Assembly: GCA_902788805.1 (NCBI GenBank)
Contig: CADALO010000002.1
Coordinates: 192,349 to 256,348, forward strand
Source: an uncultured Bacteroidota bacterium
Lineage (GTDB): Bacteria; Bacteroidota; Bacteroidia; Bacteroidales; P3
Length of the DNA stretch: 64,000 bases
Direction: 5' to 3'
The notes below the pieces were generated by a model. It was not told where the DNA came from. It did not search any database and saw only the letters and a program-made list of their open reading frames with translations. Shown here one piece after another: positions 1 to 8,801 of this stretch (position 1 is its first letter; each line of letters opens with the position of its first letter). Made by a program: the position numbers and the translations under genes.

Positions 1-834
1 GAGCTGCTTGGTGAAGCTGATGTAGCCGATAGGTGCGTCGAACCACACGTAGAGGACTTTGCCTTCGGCTTCGGCGAGGGGAACTTTGACGCCCCAGTCG
101 AGGTCGCGTGTGACGGCACGAGGCTGCAAGCCGGCATCAATCCACGATTTGCATTGGCCATAGACGTTGGTCTTCCAGTCCTCTTTATGTCCTTCCAGAA
201 TCCATTGGCGGAGCCAGGGTTCGTCTTTGTCGAGGGGTAGAAACCAATGTTTGGTTTCTTTGAGAACGGGCTTGGAGCCGCTGAGTGCCGACTTGGGGTT
301 GATGAGGTCGGTGGCGTTGAGAGAGGTGCCGCAGGCTTCGCATTGGTCGCCATAGGCGTGTTCGTTGCCGCAATGTGGGCAGGTGCCGGTGATGTAGCGG
401 TCGGCGAGGAACTGATGGGCTTCCTCGTCGTAGTATTGCATTGAAGTCTTCTCGATAAGCTTGCCTGCTTTATAGAGCTTGTCGAAATATTCGGCAGCGG
501 TTTCGTGGTGTTCTTTGCTGCTGGTGCGGCTGTAGATGTCGAACGAGATGCCGAGTTCGGCGAAAGACTCTTTGATTATCTTATGGTAACGGTCGACGAT
601 GTCCTGTGGCGTGACGCCTTCTTTGCGGGCTTTGATGGTGATAGGCACACCGTGTTCGTCGCTGCCGCCAATGAACATAACTTTCTCTCCCTGTGCACGC
701 AGGTAGCGCACATAGATGTCGGCGGGTACATATACACCGGCGAGGTGGCCGATATGGACGGGACCGTTGGCATAGGGTAGGGCGGAGGTTACGGTGTAAC
801 GTGCGTAATTCTTGTCTTTCTCGTTGTAAGTCAT
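1..834 (-). CDS. metG: Methionyl-tRNA synthetase, N-terminal part (cut by window edge)
   Basis: The frame is open from an ATG at 834 down to base 1, so about 278 N-terminal residues are present and the C-terminus lies outside the window. It charges tRNA-Met in the cytoplasm. The start reads [20 protein letters not shown], followed by [13 protein letters not shown], which carries the class I HIGH signature. The connective-peptide zinc knuckle is visible as [18 protein letters not shown], a four-cysteine site of the MetG1 type. [15 protein letters not shown] near the window edge is also typical of the family. The KMSKS loop and anticodon-binding domain would be further on and cannot be checked. 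Downstream in transcription there is no visible partner. The operon ending at 989 lies upstream on the same strand, so read-through is possible. Confidence 0.97.
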   Translation of the reverse strand, partial: MTYNEKDKNYARYTVTSALPYANGPVHIGHLAGVYVPADIYVRYLRAQGEKVMFIGGSDEHGVPITIKARKEGVTPQDIVDRYHKIIKESFAELGISFDIYSRTSSKEHHETAAEYFDKLYKAGKLIEKTSMQYYDEEAHQFLADRYITGTCPHCGNEHAYGDQCEACGTSLNATDLINPKSALSGSKPVLKETKHWFLPLDKDEPWLRQWILEGHKEDWKTNVYGQCKSWIDAGLQPRAVTRDLDWGVKVPLAEAEGKVLYVWFDAPIGYISFTKQL

Positions 835-860
835 ATTATTGAGGTGTTGATATGTTTTAA

Positions 861-970
861 GGGTTAGAAGGGTTTAAAAGGTTCGCTTCGCTTGAAAGGT
901 TAAAGGGTTGAAAAGGTTCGCTTTGCTTGAAAGGGTTAGAAGGGTTGAAAAGGCTCGCTTCGCTTGAAAG
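861..970. repeat. Imperfect tandem repeat, about 38 bp unit, three copies
   Basis: Between metG and the 71-residue gene lie about three degenerate copies of a unit of the form GGGTTAGAAGGGTTGAAAAG followed by GCTCGCTTCGCTTGAAAG. The first copy begins at 861 and the last ends near 970; the middle one is shorter. No gene or clear terminator is seen here. The G-rich GGGTT/GAAAGG text recurs in other spacers of this window, so this is dispersed repeat material rather than a gene-specific site. Confidence 0.7.
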
Positions 971-988
971 ATTAAAGGTTAAAGAGGT

Positions 989-1204
989 TTAGAGGGTTGT
1001 AAGGAGTTGTTCGAGTGTTTGGCGTTCGCGGCGTAGTTTTTCCAGCTGTCCTTCGATGAAGTCTTCGCTGTATTTGCTGTCGCAGAAGCCGTTGCCTCGG
1101 GCCACATACTCAGGGCTGTCGAGGTCGCTGTCAAGCTCTTCGTAGTTGGCTATGGCTCGGTCGATGGCTTCGAGGCGTGATAGTGTCTTTTCTTTCTCGG
1201 TCAT
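989..1204 (-). CDS. Small coiled-coil protein of unknown function
   Basis: A 71-residue charged protein starting MTEKEKTLSRLEAIDRAIAN and ending in a Leu/Arg-rich heptad-like stretch (EGQLEKLRRERQTLEQLLTT). It has no signal peptide or membrane segment, so it is probably cytoplasmic. Its ATG at 1204 overlaps the stop of the upstream hydrolase gene by four bases (ATGA), which suggests translational coupling. It is therefore the third gene of the PNGase - hydrolase operon. Codon use and the overlap argue that it is real, but I recognise no family. A role in the operon's secreted enzymes is not evident; it may be a housekeeping small protein carried along. Confidence 0.7.
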   Translation of the reverse strand: MTEKEKTLSRLEAIDRAIANYEELDSDLDSPEYVARGNGFCDSKYSEDFIEGQLEKLRRERQTLEQLLTTL

Positions 1205-2799
1205 TGTTTCTGCAGGTCTATGTCAAGTTTTATATCAAATCCAGCTCCTTGACGTTCGCTTCCGTCAGGCGCTGCGTTGAGGCCGGAGGCGTAGATGCGG
1301 TGGCGTGGTGCATTGCTGTCCCAAACCACCCAAATCTTCATTGCAAGGTAGTCGTAGCGAACTATGAATCCGCCCTCGACTTTCCATTGCACCTCGGAGA
1401 CGCCATCCTTGCCGATATAGAACAGACGCGGGTTGTCGCGGTCGTTTTCAATGACTGGCGGTTCCCCTTTGAGTTCTTTGTAGAAGAAGGCTGTCATCTT
1501 GTTGCGTATGATTTCAAAGTTCTTCTGGTTCCACGTTCCGTCGGGATTGCGGTGCAGCGAGTGGCCCTCGCCAGGGAAGGTGTTGAGTTCGCTGTGCAGG
1601 CCCAGTTCGCGGGCACGTTTGTCAATCTGCATCGAGCCATACATCCGGTCAAACATACGTTTGCCCAGCTTGATGCTCATATCGTTGAATGGGAATCCGT
1701 TGTCGTAGGGCACCACCTGGTCGGCGTCGCCGTGGAAGGAGATGATGTCAGTCTTGCTGTTTTTCAGCATATTGAGGCTTGTCAGGGCACCCCACATATT
1801 GGCCACGGCTTTGATGTGGAAAGTGCTCTTGCTGCTGTTGCCGCTCGAGGCGATGGTGCCCAGGTCGCGCCACCGTTTGCCACTAATGGCTTTAGGGCGG
1901 TCGTCGTCGCGCATAAATGCCAGATTGAGCGATGTTATGGCTCCGGCACTTGCACCGCCCACGAAGATGGAACTTGTGTCTATGCCGTATTGTTCGGCGT
2001 GGTCGACGAGGTAGCGCAGGGCAGCGTGGGCATCCTGAAGAGCCATAAAGCCGGTGCGTGCAATCTCACCCTTCGAAGGCAGGAATCCGAGGCGGTAGTT
2101 GGCGCTGACGGCAATGTATCCCATCGAGGCAAAGTGGCGGCAAAGTCCGCTGATAAGGCTGTCGCGCTTGTCGCCGACGTAGAATCCGCCTCCGTGCAGC
2201 AGCAGAACCAGAGGATTACTGTAATGGTCGATATTTTCAATGTCAGGCTGATAGACATCCATCTTCAGCGATTGGGTGGTTCTGACGATGCTGTTGAGTA
2301 TACCGTCGCCCAGTATTTGCAGGTAGCTCATCTCTTCGGTGCCGGGCATACTTGTCCAATAGCCCAATGCCTGGCCGTACTCGATGTCGCGGGTCACACG
2401 CACTTTGAATGTCGGCAGACGGAAGACTGAGTCGTTGATGAAGTGGAATTCGGGTTCTTGATAGATGTATACCAAGGCGTCCTTGCGCTGGTTCTTCCAG
2501 TGGGCGTCGTGGGTAAACTCCTTGCGTTCCACACAGTCGCTGCCCTCAAAGAGCTGGTAGTAATAGCCATACAGCTGGTCGTTGACGATGCTGTCGATGA
2601 CCACGAAGCAGGTGTCGTGTCCGATAATGACCTTGTACATCACTCCTGTGTCGGGCGTATAGTCGCCTTCGAGGATGTAGGGCAGCTCGGGTATTTCGGT
2701 TGCCTTCTTGCGGGCTTCACCGCTTGTGTCGGTGACACCGCCTTTGCAGCCAGCCAACAGAAGCAGCGAGAAGATGATTATGTATATCCTGTTTTTCAT
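1201..2799 (-). CDS. Alpha/beta hydrolase (carboxylesterase-like) lipoprotein
   Basis: 532 residues. The N-terminus MKNRIYIIIFSLLLLAGCKG is a lipoprotein signal with the lipobox LAGC (Cys18), so the enzyme is probably anchored in the outer or inner membrane. A lead domain of about 150 residues of unknown role precedes the hydrolase fold. Within the fold HGGGFYVG forms the oxyanion hole, GGASAG holds the nucleophilic Ser (GxSxG), DGDADQVVPY the acid Asp region, and EGHSLH the catalytic His. This order is that of esterases of the Abhydrolase_3/BD-FAE kind, which often remove acetyl or feruloyl groups from glycans. The last ~60 residues form a further small beta-rich extension. The ATG at 2799 overlaps the PNGase stop by four bases, and its own stop overlaps the next start. 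Substrate is not shown; the neighbour suggests a glycan or glycopeptide. Confidence 0.85.
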   Translation of the reverse strand: MKNRIYIIIFSLLLLAGCKGGVTDTSGEARKKATEIPELPYILEGDYTPDTGVMYKVIIGHDTCFVVIDSIVNDQLYGYYYQLFEGSDCVERKEFTHDAHWKNQRKDALVYIYQEPEFHFINDSVFRLPTFKVRVTRDIEYGQALGYWTSMPGTEEMSYLQILGDGILNSIVRTTQSLKMDVYQPDIENIDHYSNPLVLLLHGGGFYVGDKRDSLISGLCRHFASMGYIAVSANYRLGFLPSKGEIARTGFMALQDAHAALRYLVDHAEQYGIDTSSIFVGGASAGAITSLNLAFMRDDDRPKAISGKRWRDLGTIASSGNSSKSTFHIKAVANMWGALTSLNMLKNSKTDIISFHGDADQVVPYDNGFPFNDMSIKLGKRMFDRMYGSMQIDKRARELGLHSELNTFPGEGHSLHRNPDGTWNQKNFEIIRNKMTAFFYKELKGEPPVIENDRDNPRLFYIGKDGVSEVQWKVEGGFIVRYDYLAMKIWVVWDSNAPRHRIYASGLNAAPDGSERQGAGFDIKLDIDLQKQ

Positions 2800-4562
2800 T
2801 TATAGTTTATTATTAGTGCCGCGCTGACATTCCAATGGCTGAAGCCTCCTTCCATAGGTTTGCCTTGCGGGATGGCGATGGTCAATGTGTGTGTGCCTGG
2901 CTCGAGGTCGCTGAGGTCGAAGTAGACGGGTTGCGTGGCTGTTCCTGGACACCATCCGCTGCGGCTCAGGTCGCTGCTTGAGATGCCGTTCCAGAAGTTG
3001 CCCGACACAGGGTTCCATTCGCGGTAGCGAGCGCAGTCACAGCGCCAAGGGGTGTGGCTGAAGCGTTTCTTGCCGTCGATGAAAATCTCGTTCTCTTTGG
3101 GGTTGAACTCGTCACCGCCGCCCCATCCGCCGTGGCCGGTGCTGATGTAGCGGAGAGTTATCTCTTTCTCGTCGCCCTCGGTGTAAAAATTCACTGTAAT
3201 GCTGTCGGTTCCGAATATCTTGCCGTAGTTCTGTCCTGCCATTTCGAGCACATTGCAGGTGTTTACGAGCGGTTCGACAACACTCGTCAACTTTGTGTCT
3301 ATTGACCATTCATAGTCGTTGGGATAGCTCTTGATGTCGAGGCTGACGATATGGCCGCCGCCATCGTAATTGCCTATGAAGCAGCCAATCCATACCTCGC
3401 CTTCAAGCAGAGACTTAAGGTCGGTGACCTCCTGTTTATAGAAGGTCTCGTCTTCCCATTTCAGCCCGTCTAGCTTCACGCGGTCGTTGAAGTGGCCTAC
3501 GCCGAAGGGAGTGAAGAAGCGCATCAGTTCCACAGGAGGGCGGTATGCGCTGGGAATGAAGGAGGAATAGGGATTCAGGTAATCCTTGTATTTTTTCATT
3601 GTGGAGGGTGCTACAACGATACCTTGGTAGCGTCCGCCATCCTTGCCGACGATGACGGGCAGCGAGTCGGGGTGGTATAGGATTCCGTCCAGAAAATTAG
3701 GATGGTTGGTTCCAGCAAGTGGGATTACAAATACAGAACCTGTGCGGTCGTAGGCGTCACCGTTCGAGCGTTGGCGTAGCTCGATGAATGTCTGATAGTG
3801 GCTTGGTAGCGGTGCCATCTTTATCCGTTTCAGTATCAGTGTGCCGCCGGCATAATGCAGGGTGGTGTCGAAGGGAATCTGTGTCAACGTGGGCTTCTCC
3901 TTACCCCAACAGATCTGCTCGTTTTCAAACACGTGCGTTGTCAGCACCATCCTGTCGCGTTTGAGGTTGCTCATCTCGCGTGAGCTTTTGCGGGTGCCTA
4001 AATTGTCGGGGATGATTTGCTTTGCCTTCTGCTTTTCTTTTGTGATTGCATTCAACTCAATCTGTACCAGTCCGTTGCGGACCATCTGTTGCAACACTCC
4101 GTCGAATTTGCCGTAGTAGGGCAGAGGGTTGGCATTGAAGCCTTCCTTGGTCGAAAATAGCAGTTCGATGCGGTTGCTGTTGATGCTGGTGATATAGCGT
4201 GTGGTCTTGGAATCAACAACTTGCGTGTCCCACTTGATGTCGTTGCGGTTCATTGTCGAGGCGACACAGAACAGGTCGTGGTTGTCGAGGTAGTGGTATT
4301 GGAAAAAGATGCTGTCGTTCTGATAGTCGGCATAGGTGAGTTCCTCGGCGTAACCGGGTATCAGATTGCCTTTGGCGGGAGCGTCATTGTACACTTTTAT
4401 TTGAGTTCCAATCTGGTCGACAAATGTCTTGGTGGTGTCGGTATGGTCGCTGTCATAGTCGTAGCTGTAATACGTAATATGGCGTATTTGCTGCTGCGCC
4501 TGGCACTCGGAGGCACCGAATGCGAGTGTAATGAGACTGATTATGAGTGATATATAACGCAT
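2796..4562 (-). CDS. PNGase F-like peptide-N4-(N-acetyl-glucosaminyl)asparagine amidase, secreted
   Basis: 588 residues from the ATG at 4562. An upstream in-frame ATG at 4676 would put the promoter inside the gene, and only the 4562 start gives a signal peptide (MRYISLIISLITLAFGASEC, then QAQQ). The C-terminal ~330 residues match the two eight-stranded sandwiches of PNGase F. NGDAYDRTGSVFVI aligns by eye with the region of catalytic Asp60; FFTPFGVGHFNDR and DLKSLLEGE match the end of the first domain; GHGGWGGGDEF and DLSRSGWCPGTATQ match the Glu206 and C-terminal regions. The residue equivalent to Glu118 is not obvious. The first ~230 residues resemble the extra N-terminal domain of the longer PNGF-II type. 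The enzyme would release N-glycans from glycoproteins outside the cytoplasm. It is the first gene of a coupled three-gene operon. Confidence 0.85.
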   Translation of the reverse strand: MRYISLIISLITLAFGASECQAQQQIRHITYYSYDYDSDHTDTTKTFVDQIGTQIKVYNDAPAKGNLIPGYAEELTYADYQNDSIFFQYHYLDNHDLFCVASTMNRNDIKWDTQVVDSKTTRYITSINSNRIELLFSTKEGFNANPLPYYGKFDGVLQQMVRNGLVQIELNAITKEKQKAKQIIPDNLGTRKSSREMSNLKRDRMVLTTHVFENEQICWGKEKPTLTQIPFDTTLHYAGGTLILKRIKMAPLPSHYQTFIELRQRSNGDAYDRTGSVFVIPLAGTNHPNFLDGILYHPDSLPVIVGKDGGRYQGIVVAPSTMKKYKDYLNPYSSFIPSAYRPPVELMRFFTPFGVGHFNDRVKLDGLKWEDETFYKQEVTDLKSLLEGEVWIGCFIGNYDGGGHIVSLDIKSYPNDYEWSIDTKLTSVVEPLVNTCNVLEMAGQNYGKIFGTDSITVNFYTEGDEKEITLRYISTGHGGWGGGDEFNPKENEIFIDGKKRFSHTPWRCDCARYREWNPVSGNFWNGISSSDLSRSGWCPGTATQPVYFDLSDLEPGTHTLTIAIPQGKPMEGGFSHWNVSAALIINYK

Positions 4563-4585
4563 TATATTTTGGTTCAATAAAAATA

Positions 4586-4616
4586 CAAAATTACTAAACA
4601 AAAGCGGAACGGCAAA
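4586..4616 (-). promoter_or_regulatory. Bacteroidetes-type promoter of the PNGase operon
   Basis: On the minus strand TTTG (4613-4616) is followed after exactly 19 nt by TAATTTTG (4586-4593), the TTTG-N19-TAnnTTTG arrangement of the Bacteroidetes primary sigma factor. Initiation about 7 nt later would leave a leader of only about 17 nt before the ATG at 4562. This supports that start over the upstream ATG. Confidence 0.75.
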
Positions 4617-4644
4617 ATTTATTTTTTGAACACGGATGGGGTAA

Positions 4645-5100
4645 CGGTTAAAGACTTTTTTGAACACGAATGACACGAATGGCTCGATGAATCTCGCAGG
4701 AGTTTATTGAACGCGAATTACCATTAATTATCCGAAATTTTTTTTGAACACGAATGGCTCGATGAATCTCGCAGGATTTTATAGAACACGAATTGCCGTA
4801 AATTATCCGAAAATTATTTATGGCTCGATGGAATCGAACAGGGATTGGACGAAAAGCACTCTAAATGATGCATAGAGTAAGAGGGAAGTAAGAGGAGAGT
4901 AAGAGGAAAGTGACAAGGGAGTGGTAAGGGAGTAATAAGGTAGTGGTAAGGTAGTGAGAGGGGAGTGATAGGGACAAATGTGGGAATGCGTTAATGTGTT
5001 AATGTGTGACACACTCATCAGTCACTTCGCTTGAGGGTTGGAGGGTGGTTTTGGGGAGGATGCAGGCTGGAAGCCTGCGGTACCGGGAGGGTTGACACAC
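4645..5100. repeat. Repeat-rich spacer with CACGAAT-type 9-mers
   Basis: No gene is seen between 4617 and about 5830. Two copies of a unit reading TTTTTTGAACACGAATG, then GCTCGATGAATCTCGCAGGA, lie near 4653-4700 and 4738-4775, each followed by AATTATCCGAAA. The same unit occurs near 24360, 39450, 39550, 40450, 40700 and 43530. From about 4870 to 4975 there is a GTAAGAGG/GTGGTAAGG purine-rich tract. The rest up to 5100 is repeat text with no coding signal. Confidence 0.7.
5055..5091. repeat. Dispersed 36-37 bp palindromic repeat, copy 1
   Basis: GGAGGATGCAGGCTGGAAGC followed by CTGCGGTACCGGGAGGG. It contains the 17 bp palindrome GCAGGCTGGAAGCCTGC. A second copy with one or two differences lies at 12315-12350, so the two copies bracket the restriction-modification/Fic island. 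Further on (5164-5181) is a small hairpin ACCCCCTAACTTAGGGGT; nothing else is recognised before 5555. Confidence 0.75.
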
Positions 5101-5554
5101 TCCTCAGTTACTTCGTGAAATTTGCGACTTGCCATCAGCTTTACGCTCTCCACTGGAGCTTGTACCCCCTAACTTAGGGGTGCAAATTGAGGGCTGGAGG
5201 GGATGAAACATTTTTGGGCTTCATTTTGTTCACCGCCTCGCTGTCGGAATGGCCTTGACAGAGGTGGTCAACTGTCTCTTTTCAACACCGGAATCGGCCA
5301 CCAAGATGGCCATTTGGCCGCAAATTTCTTTCCTGGTGAGGTAGGAGTACTGAGATTTCGCATCGCTGATATGAGCGCCAAGTACGGGGAAAAGCATCGG
5401 AATCGGGGGTTCGTGCATATCTTTTGAGGCGGCGAGAGCATTATTTGGCTACATTTTGTCCATTCTTCAAGGGTCGGTGTCTTTCGTGCCGATTGTTTTG
5501 TTATATCGTATTTTATTGTTTCTTTGCTATTTAGAGAATAAATGATTTCTGAAA

Positions 5555-5705
5555 TCTGACAGTTGACAGTCTGACAATTGGTTTTTTGAGTGGTACAATC
5601 TTCCTTATTTATTATCTATATATCTATATATTAAGTAATTATATAATATAAAGAAGGGGTTATTGTCATCCATTTTTCAACTGTCAGAACTGTCAACTGT
5701 CAGAC
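5555..5705. repeat. Inverted repeat of TGACAGT heptamers around an AT-rich core
   Basis: TCTGACAGTTGACAGTCTGA at 5556-5575 is matched on the other strand by a run of the complementary heptamer at 5677-5705 (AACTGTCAGAACTGTCAACT, then GTCAG). The ~95 bp between the arms is strongly AT-rich (TATATATCTATATATTAAG). The arms are built from a 7 bp unit, like other short tandem tracts in this window. Confidence 0.65.
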
Positions 5706-5833
5706 TCGACTTGTTGTCACTTTACTTTTTCGAGTTTTCTCGCTACGCGGCCAGCGATCAAACGCTCCATCTTCTGGGCAATAGAGAGAGCCTGGTGTGC
5801 CAGTTGGTTGGGCAGTTTATCCTTCAGTCCCCC

Positions 5834-6393
5834 GGGCAATCGCGTGCGATTGTGTACAATTCTGTAAACGTGGCCGAGGTTAAGACCCGTTATGAGGTTG
5901 GTCGCTATATTTTCGAGGATGAGCAGCAAGGAGAGCGTGCCGCTTATGGGAAAAACATTTTAAGGAACCTGTCGTCCAGGCTGATTGAAAAATACGGCAA
6001 GGATTGGAGCTACGATACGCTTGTAAGATGTCGGAAATTCTATCAAGCATACGAGAATGCAGAAATTGTGGCAACGCCATTGCCACAATTGGAAGGAGCT
6101 ACGCAATCTTCAGAAAACAAAAAACTTACAAATTGTGCAATCGTCAATTGCACAATTTGGCCACACACCATTACATCTTCCGAAAGTGCTGGCACTCACA
6201 ATTGACCCCCAGCATCGGCATCCTATTGTGCAAGGAGGCCAATCAGGAGGTAGTACGTTTCGCTTTGAACCGCAGTATGTCGCCCACGATGGTAGCGTAG
6301 TACAAAGAGCAGTTGCAGGTGGGTGGCGTAATACAGCGCAGCATTGTGGAGTTCTGCAAATATGTGGAAGAAAGTAAAAAGACGAAGGAATAA
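5834..6393 (+). pseudogene. Decayed YhcG/DUF1016 PD-(D/E)XK nuclease gene
   Basis: An N-terminal DUF1016 part is readable in one frame (VNVAEVKTRYEVGRYIFEDE, QQGERAAYGKNILRNLSSRL, KYGKDWSYDTLVRCRKFYQA) up to about 6170. It then runs out of family similarity where LSWSHYL is expected. The family C-terminus reappears in another frame from about 6215 (PSIGILLCKEANQEVVRFAL, NRSMSPTMVA). It is interrupted by a TAG at 6298-6300, where relatives have Gln (CAG), and continues YKEQLQVGGVIQRSIVEFCK to a TAA at 6391. The middle region, including the nuclease core, is deleted. So the gene carries a large internal deletion with frameshift plus a nonsense change, and no clear start codon. DUF1016 proteins are common in restriction and defence islands, which fits the neighbours. 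Confidence 0.8.
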
Positions 6394-6422
6394 ATGTAAC
6401 CCTCCTCCCTCTGACATCTTTT

Positions 6423-6470
6423 AGCCCCATATAGCGGGGCTCCCTTCGGTGGGCTCCGCTTATTTATTTT
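6423..6470 (+). terminator. Possible terminator after the DUF1016 remnant
   Basis: AGCCCCATATAGCGGGGCT (6423-6441) forms a 6 bp GC-rich stem, and a second stem can form with GAGCCC-type text just after it. A T-rich stretch (TTATTTATTTTT) follows. It may end transcription of the former DUF1016 gene. Confidence 0.4.
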
Positions 6471-6492
6471 TGGCTGAACCAGAAATAAGTCG

Positions 6493-6640
6493 TATTTTTG
6501 CACCGTCATTCTAACACGGCAAATAGGCCTAATAGACAATGACAGACATATTAATAGAGCGCTGAATTTGCGCTTTATCTGCGGCAGTCAAGAACTTCGC
6601 AAATTCTAATAACCAGTCGCACGGTAAAGCAGTGATTCGC
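6493..6640 (+). promoter_or_regulatory. Promoter-like site and possible structured leader before the restriction-modification operon
   Basis: TATTTTTG at 6493-6500 matches the TAnnTTTG box and is followed by CACCG. The downstream transcript could form hairpins, for example GAGCGCTGAATTTGCGCTTT around 6558-6577 (AGCGC/GCGCT stem). The further text GGCAGTCAAGAACTTCGC has the look of a conserved non-coding element, though I cannot name one. About 350 nt separate it from the first methylase ATG at 6854, and no ORF with coding character fills that space. A second, weaker promoter nearer 6800 cannot be excluded. Confidence 0.4.
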
Positions 6641-6853
6641 GCCACAATTGTGTATTATATCAAGACATCTTGTCTATTGATAGTGCACAGCGTGGGTGCG
6701 GCATTGCTTATTCTCGACTGGTAGGCAATGCGAAGGCCTTTTGACTGCGGGATAAGTGATGATTCTGTCTCCCGCGCTTCTTTTATATGTTTTCGGGATA
6801 GTTTAGAAATCGACAAATGGGAGTATGTCGACAAATGAAATGCAATCACACGA

Positions 6854-7879
6854 ATGTTGCAAATATTTAGTATAAGCAATAGACGGTATCTTGGAAATAA
6901 ATACAAGTTACTCCAATGGATAAGGAAGATTGTCGACGAAAACTGTGTTGATATTCATTCTTTCTTCGATGTTTTCTCTGGGACGGGAAGTGTTTCATCA
7001 GCATTTCTTGACAAGCGATTAGTGGTTTGTGATATGATGAAAAGTAACTATTTGGCAGCTCTTTGCTGGTTCTCTCCGGAAAAAATTGACAGAGAAAAAT
7101 TGATGGCAATATTGGAATATTACAATACACTTGACACATCTCATGAGAACAACTATTTCTCTGAAAATTTTAGTGATACCTATTTTGATAAGGCGACCTG
7201 TCAAAAGATTGGTTTTATCAGAGATGATATTGAGCGACTCTATCAAGAAAAAAACGTAAACGAACGAGAATACGGTTGCATTATAACTTCATTGTTTTAC
7301 GCAATGGATAGAATATCTCATACCTGTGGACACTATGATTCCTTCATCAGAGACGGACGCTATTCTGGTACGTTGGAGATGAGAATGCCTGACAATGATT
7401 ATTGCTTAAATCCCAATAATGTCATCCTGTGTGCCGACTCAAACCTTATTGCAGATCAGGAAGAAGTTGATGTGGCTTATCTAGATCCTCCGTATAACTC
7501 ACGTCAATATTGTGATGCTTACCATCTCTTGGAGAATATTGCAATGTGGGAGAAGCCAGAGGTGTATGGTGTCGCTCGTAAAATGGATAGGACAAAAATG
7601 AAGAGTAGATACTGCAAAAGCGATGATGCTGCATTAGCTTTGGGCGAACTAGTGCAAAAACTCAAGTGTCGCTATATTCTGTTTTCATACAATAATAATG
7701 GGAAAAAACTACAATGTCGGTCAAATGCCAAATTAACTGATGAGGAAATTGTGGAGATACTTTCAACAAGAGGGGACGTGACGGTTTTTTCAACTGAACA
7801 CAGGGGTTTTGATGCAGGAAAAAGTGAATTCAACAAGGACAACGCTGAAAGACTATTCTTATGCAACGTACGCAGATAA
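6854..7879 (+). CDS. D12-class DNA N6-adenine methyltransferase (first of pair)
   Basis: 341 residues. Early MLQIFSISNRRYLGNKYKLL shows the RYLGNK motif of D12 methylases, and FSGTGS (residues 41-46) is the S-adenosylmethionine-binding motif I. The catalytic motif IV is DPPYNSRQY at 211-219. This is an alpha-class adenine methyltransferase, acting on host DNA to protect it from the cognate endonuclease. It overlaps the next methylase gene by 19 bases (7861-7879), so the two are co-translated. With a type IIS enzyme that reads an asymmetric site, two methylases are expected, one for each strand. The gene is AT-rich compared with the housekeeping genes around it, in keeping with horizontal acquisition. 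Recognition sequence is not determinable here. Confidence 0.9.
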   Translation: MLQIFSISNRRYLGNKYKLLQWIRKIVDENCVDIHSFFDVFSGTGSVSSAFLDKRLVVCDMMKSNYLAALCWFSPEKIDREKLMAILEYYNTLDTSHENNYFSENFSDTYFDKATCQKIGFIRDDIERLYQEKNVNEREYGCIITSLFYAMDRISHTCGHYDSFIRDGRYSGTLEMRMPDNDYCLNPNNVILCADSNLIADQEEVDVAYLDPPYNSRQYCDAYHLLENIAMWEKPEVYGVARKMDRTKMKSRYCKSDDAALALGELVQKLKCRYILFSYNNNGKKLQCRSNAKLTDEEIVEILSTRGDVTVFSTEHRGFDAGKSEFNKDNAERLFLCNVRR

Positions 7880-8790
7880 AGAACTATATTGCCTCACCGC
7901 TCAACTATATAGGAGGTAAAGCACGGGTATTGGATCAAATACTTCCGTGTTTCCCAACCGACATTGATATTCTGGTTGACCTATTTTGTGGAGGATGCAA
8001 CGTTGGAATCAATGCTGGAGCGAACTATACTATTTACAACGACACTTCTAAAGAACTCATTGGTTTGCTGAAAACATTCCGCCGAATGAAGAACGATACA
8101 ATTATTGCACGTATTAATGCTTTGGTGGATGAATATGGCTTCAGTAAGACTCGAGACCACTCGTTTGCATATTATGGGGGCAATGCAAATCTTGGCGTTT
8201 CTGTATATAACCGCGATAAATACCTCAAATTGCGAGATGCGTTCAACCAATATCCCAAACGAGATAACCAATACTATATACTGCTTTACACTTTAGTATT
8301 GTTTGGTTTCAATAATCAATTACGATTTAATAGTTTTGGAGAATTCAATCTGCCAGTTGGGAAAAGGGATTTCAACAAAGTAATTGAAGCAAAACTCGTC
8401 AAATTCTTTGATGCACTAAGGTCTCAAGATTGTTTGTTTTCAATAAGTGATTTCAGAAAATTTGATTTTAACAACTTGACAGAAAAAAGTTTTGTCTATT
8501 GTGATCCCCCATACTTAATAACAAAAGCGACTTACAACGAAAAGGATGGCTGGACAGAGGAAGACGAAAGAGATTTGTTGTATGTGCTTGATGGTTTAAA
8601 TGAACGAGGAATACGGTTCGCCTTATCTAATGTCTTGGAACACGAAGGGAAAAAGAATGTGCTGTTGTATGAATGGCTTACAAATAGGGCTTATACCGTG
8701 ACGGATATTTTTATGGATTATCATTATAGTAACTATCAGAAGAAATCAAAGGCGGCAGATTCGAGAGAGGTATTGATAACAAACTATTAA
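7861..8790 (+). CDS. D12-class DNA N6-adenine methyltransferase (second of pair, Dam-like)
   Basis: 309 residues. LNYIGGKARVLDQIL near the N-terminus and DLFCGGCNVG (40-49) form the cofactor site. NNQLRFNSFGEFNLPVGKRD (151-170) is the Dam/DpnM-type central motif, and CDPPY (214-218) is the catalytic motif. It is more Dam-like than its partner, which suggests the two modify different strands of one asymmetric site. The start overlaps the first methylase's end; the endonuclease gene begins 12 bp after its stop. Function in modification is well supported; the target sequence is unknown, although an AlwI-like endonuclease would suggest a GATC-containing site. Confidence 0.9.
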   Translation: MQRTQIKNYIASPLNYIGGKARVLDQILPCFPTDIDILVDLFCGGCNVGINAGANYTIYNDTSKELIGLLKTFRRMKNDTIIARINALVDEYGFSKTRDHSFAYYGGNANLGVSVYNRDKYLKLRDAFNQYPKRDNQYYILLYTLVLFGFNNQLRFNSFGEFNLPVGKRDFNKVIEAKLVKFFDALRSQDCLFSISDFRKFDFNNLTEKSFVYCDPPYLITKATYNEKDGWTEEDERDLLYVLDGLNERGIRFALSNVLEHEGKKNVLLYEWLTNRAYTVTDIFMDYHYSNYQKKSKAADSREVLITNY

Positions 8791-8801
8791 CCACTAGTCT
8801 T

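Noticed and set aside
4563..4676. Longer start for the PNGase gene
   Set aside because: Would place the promoter inside the gene and remove the signal peptide from the N-terminus.
5230..5418. 62-codon minus-strand frame MHEPPIPMLFPVLGAHISDA...
   Set aside because: Composition not clearly random and could be a gene fragment, but no recognised domain, promoter or neighbour supports it.
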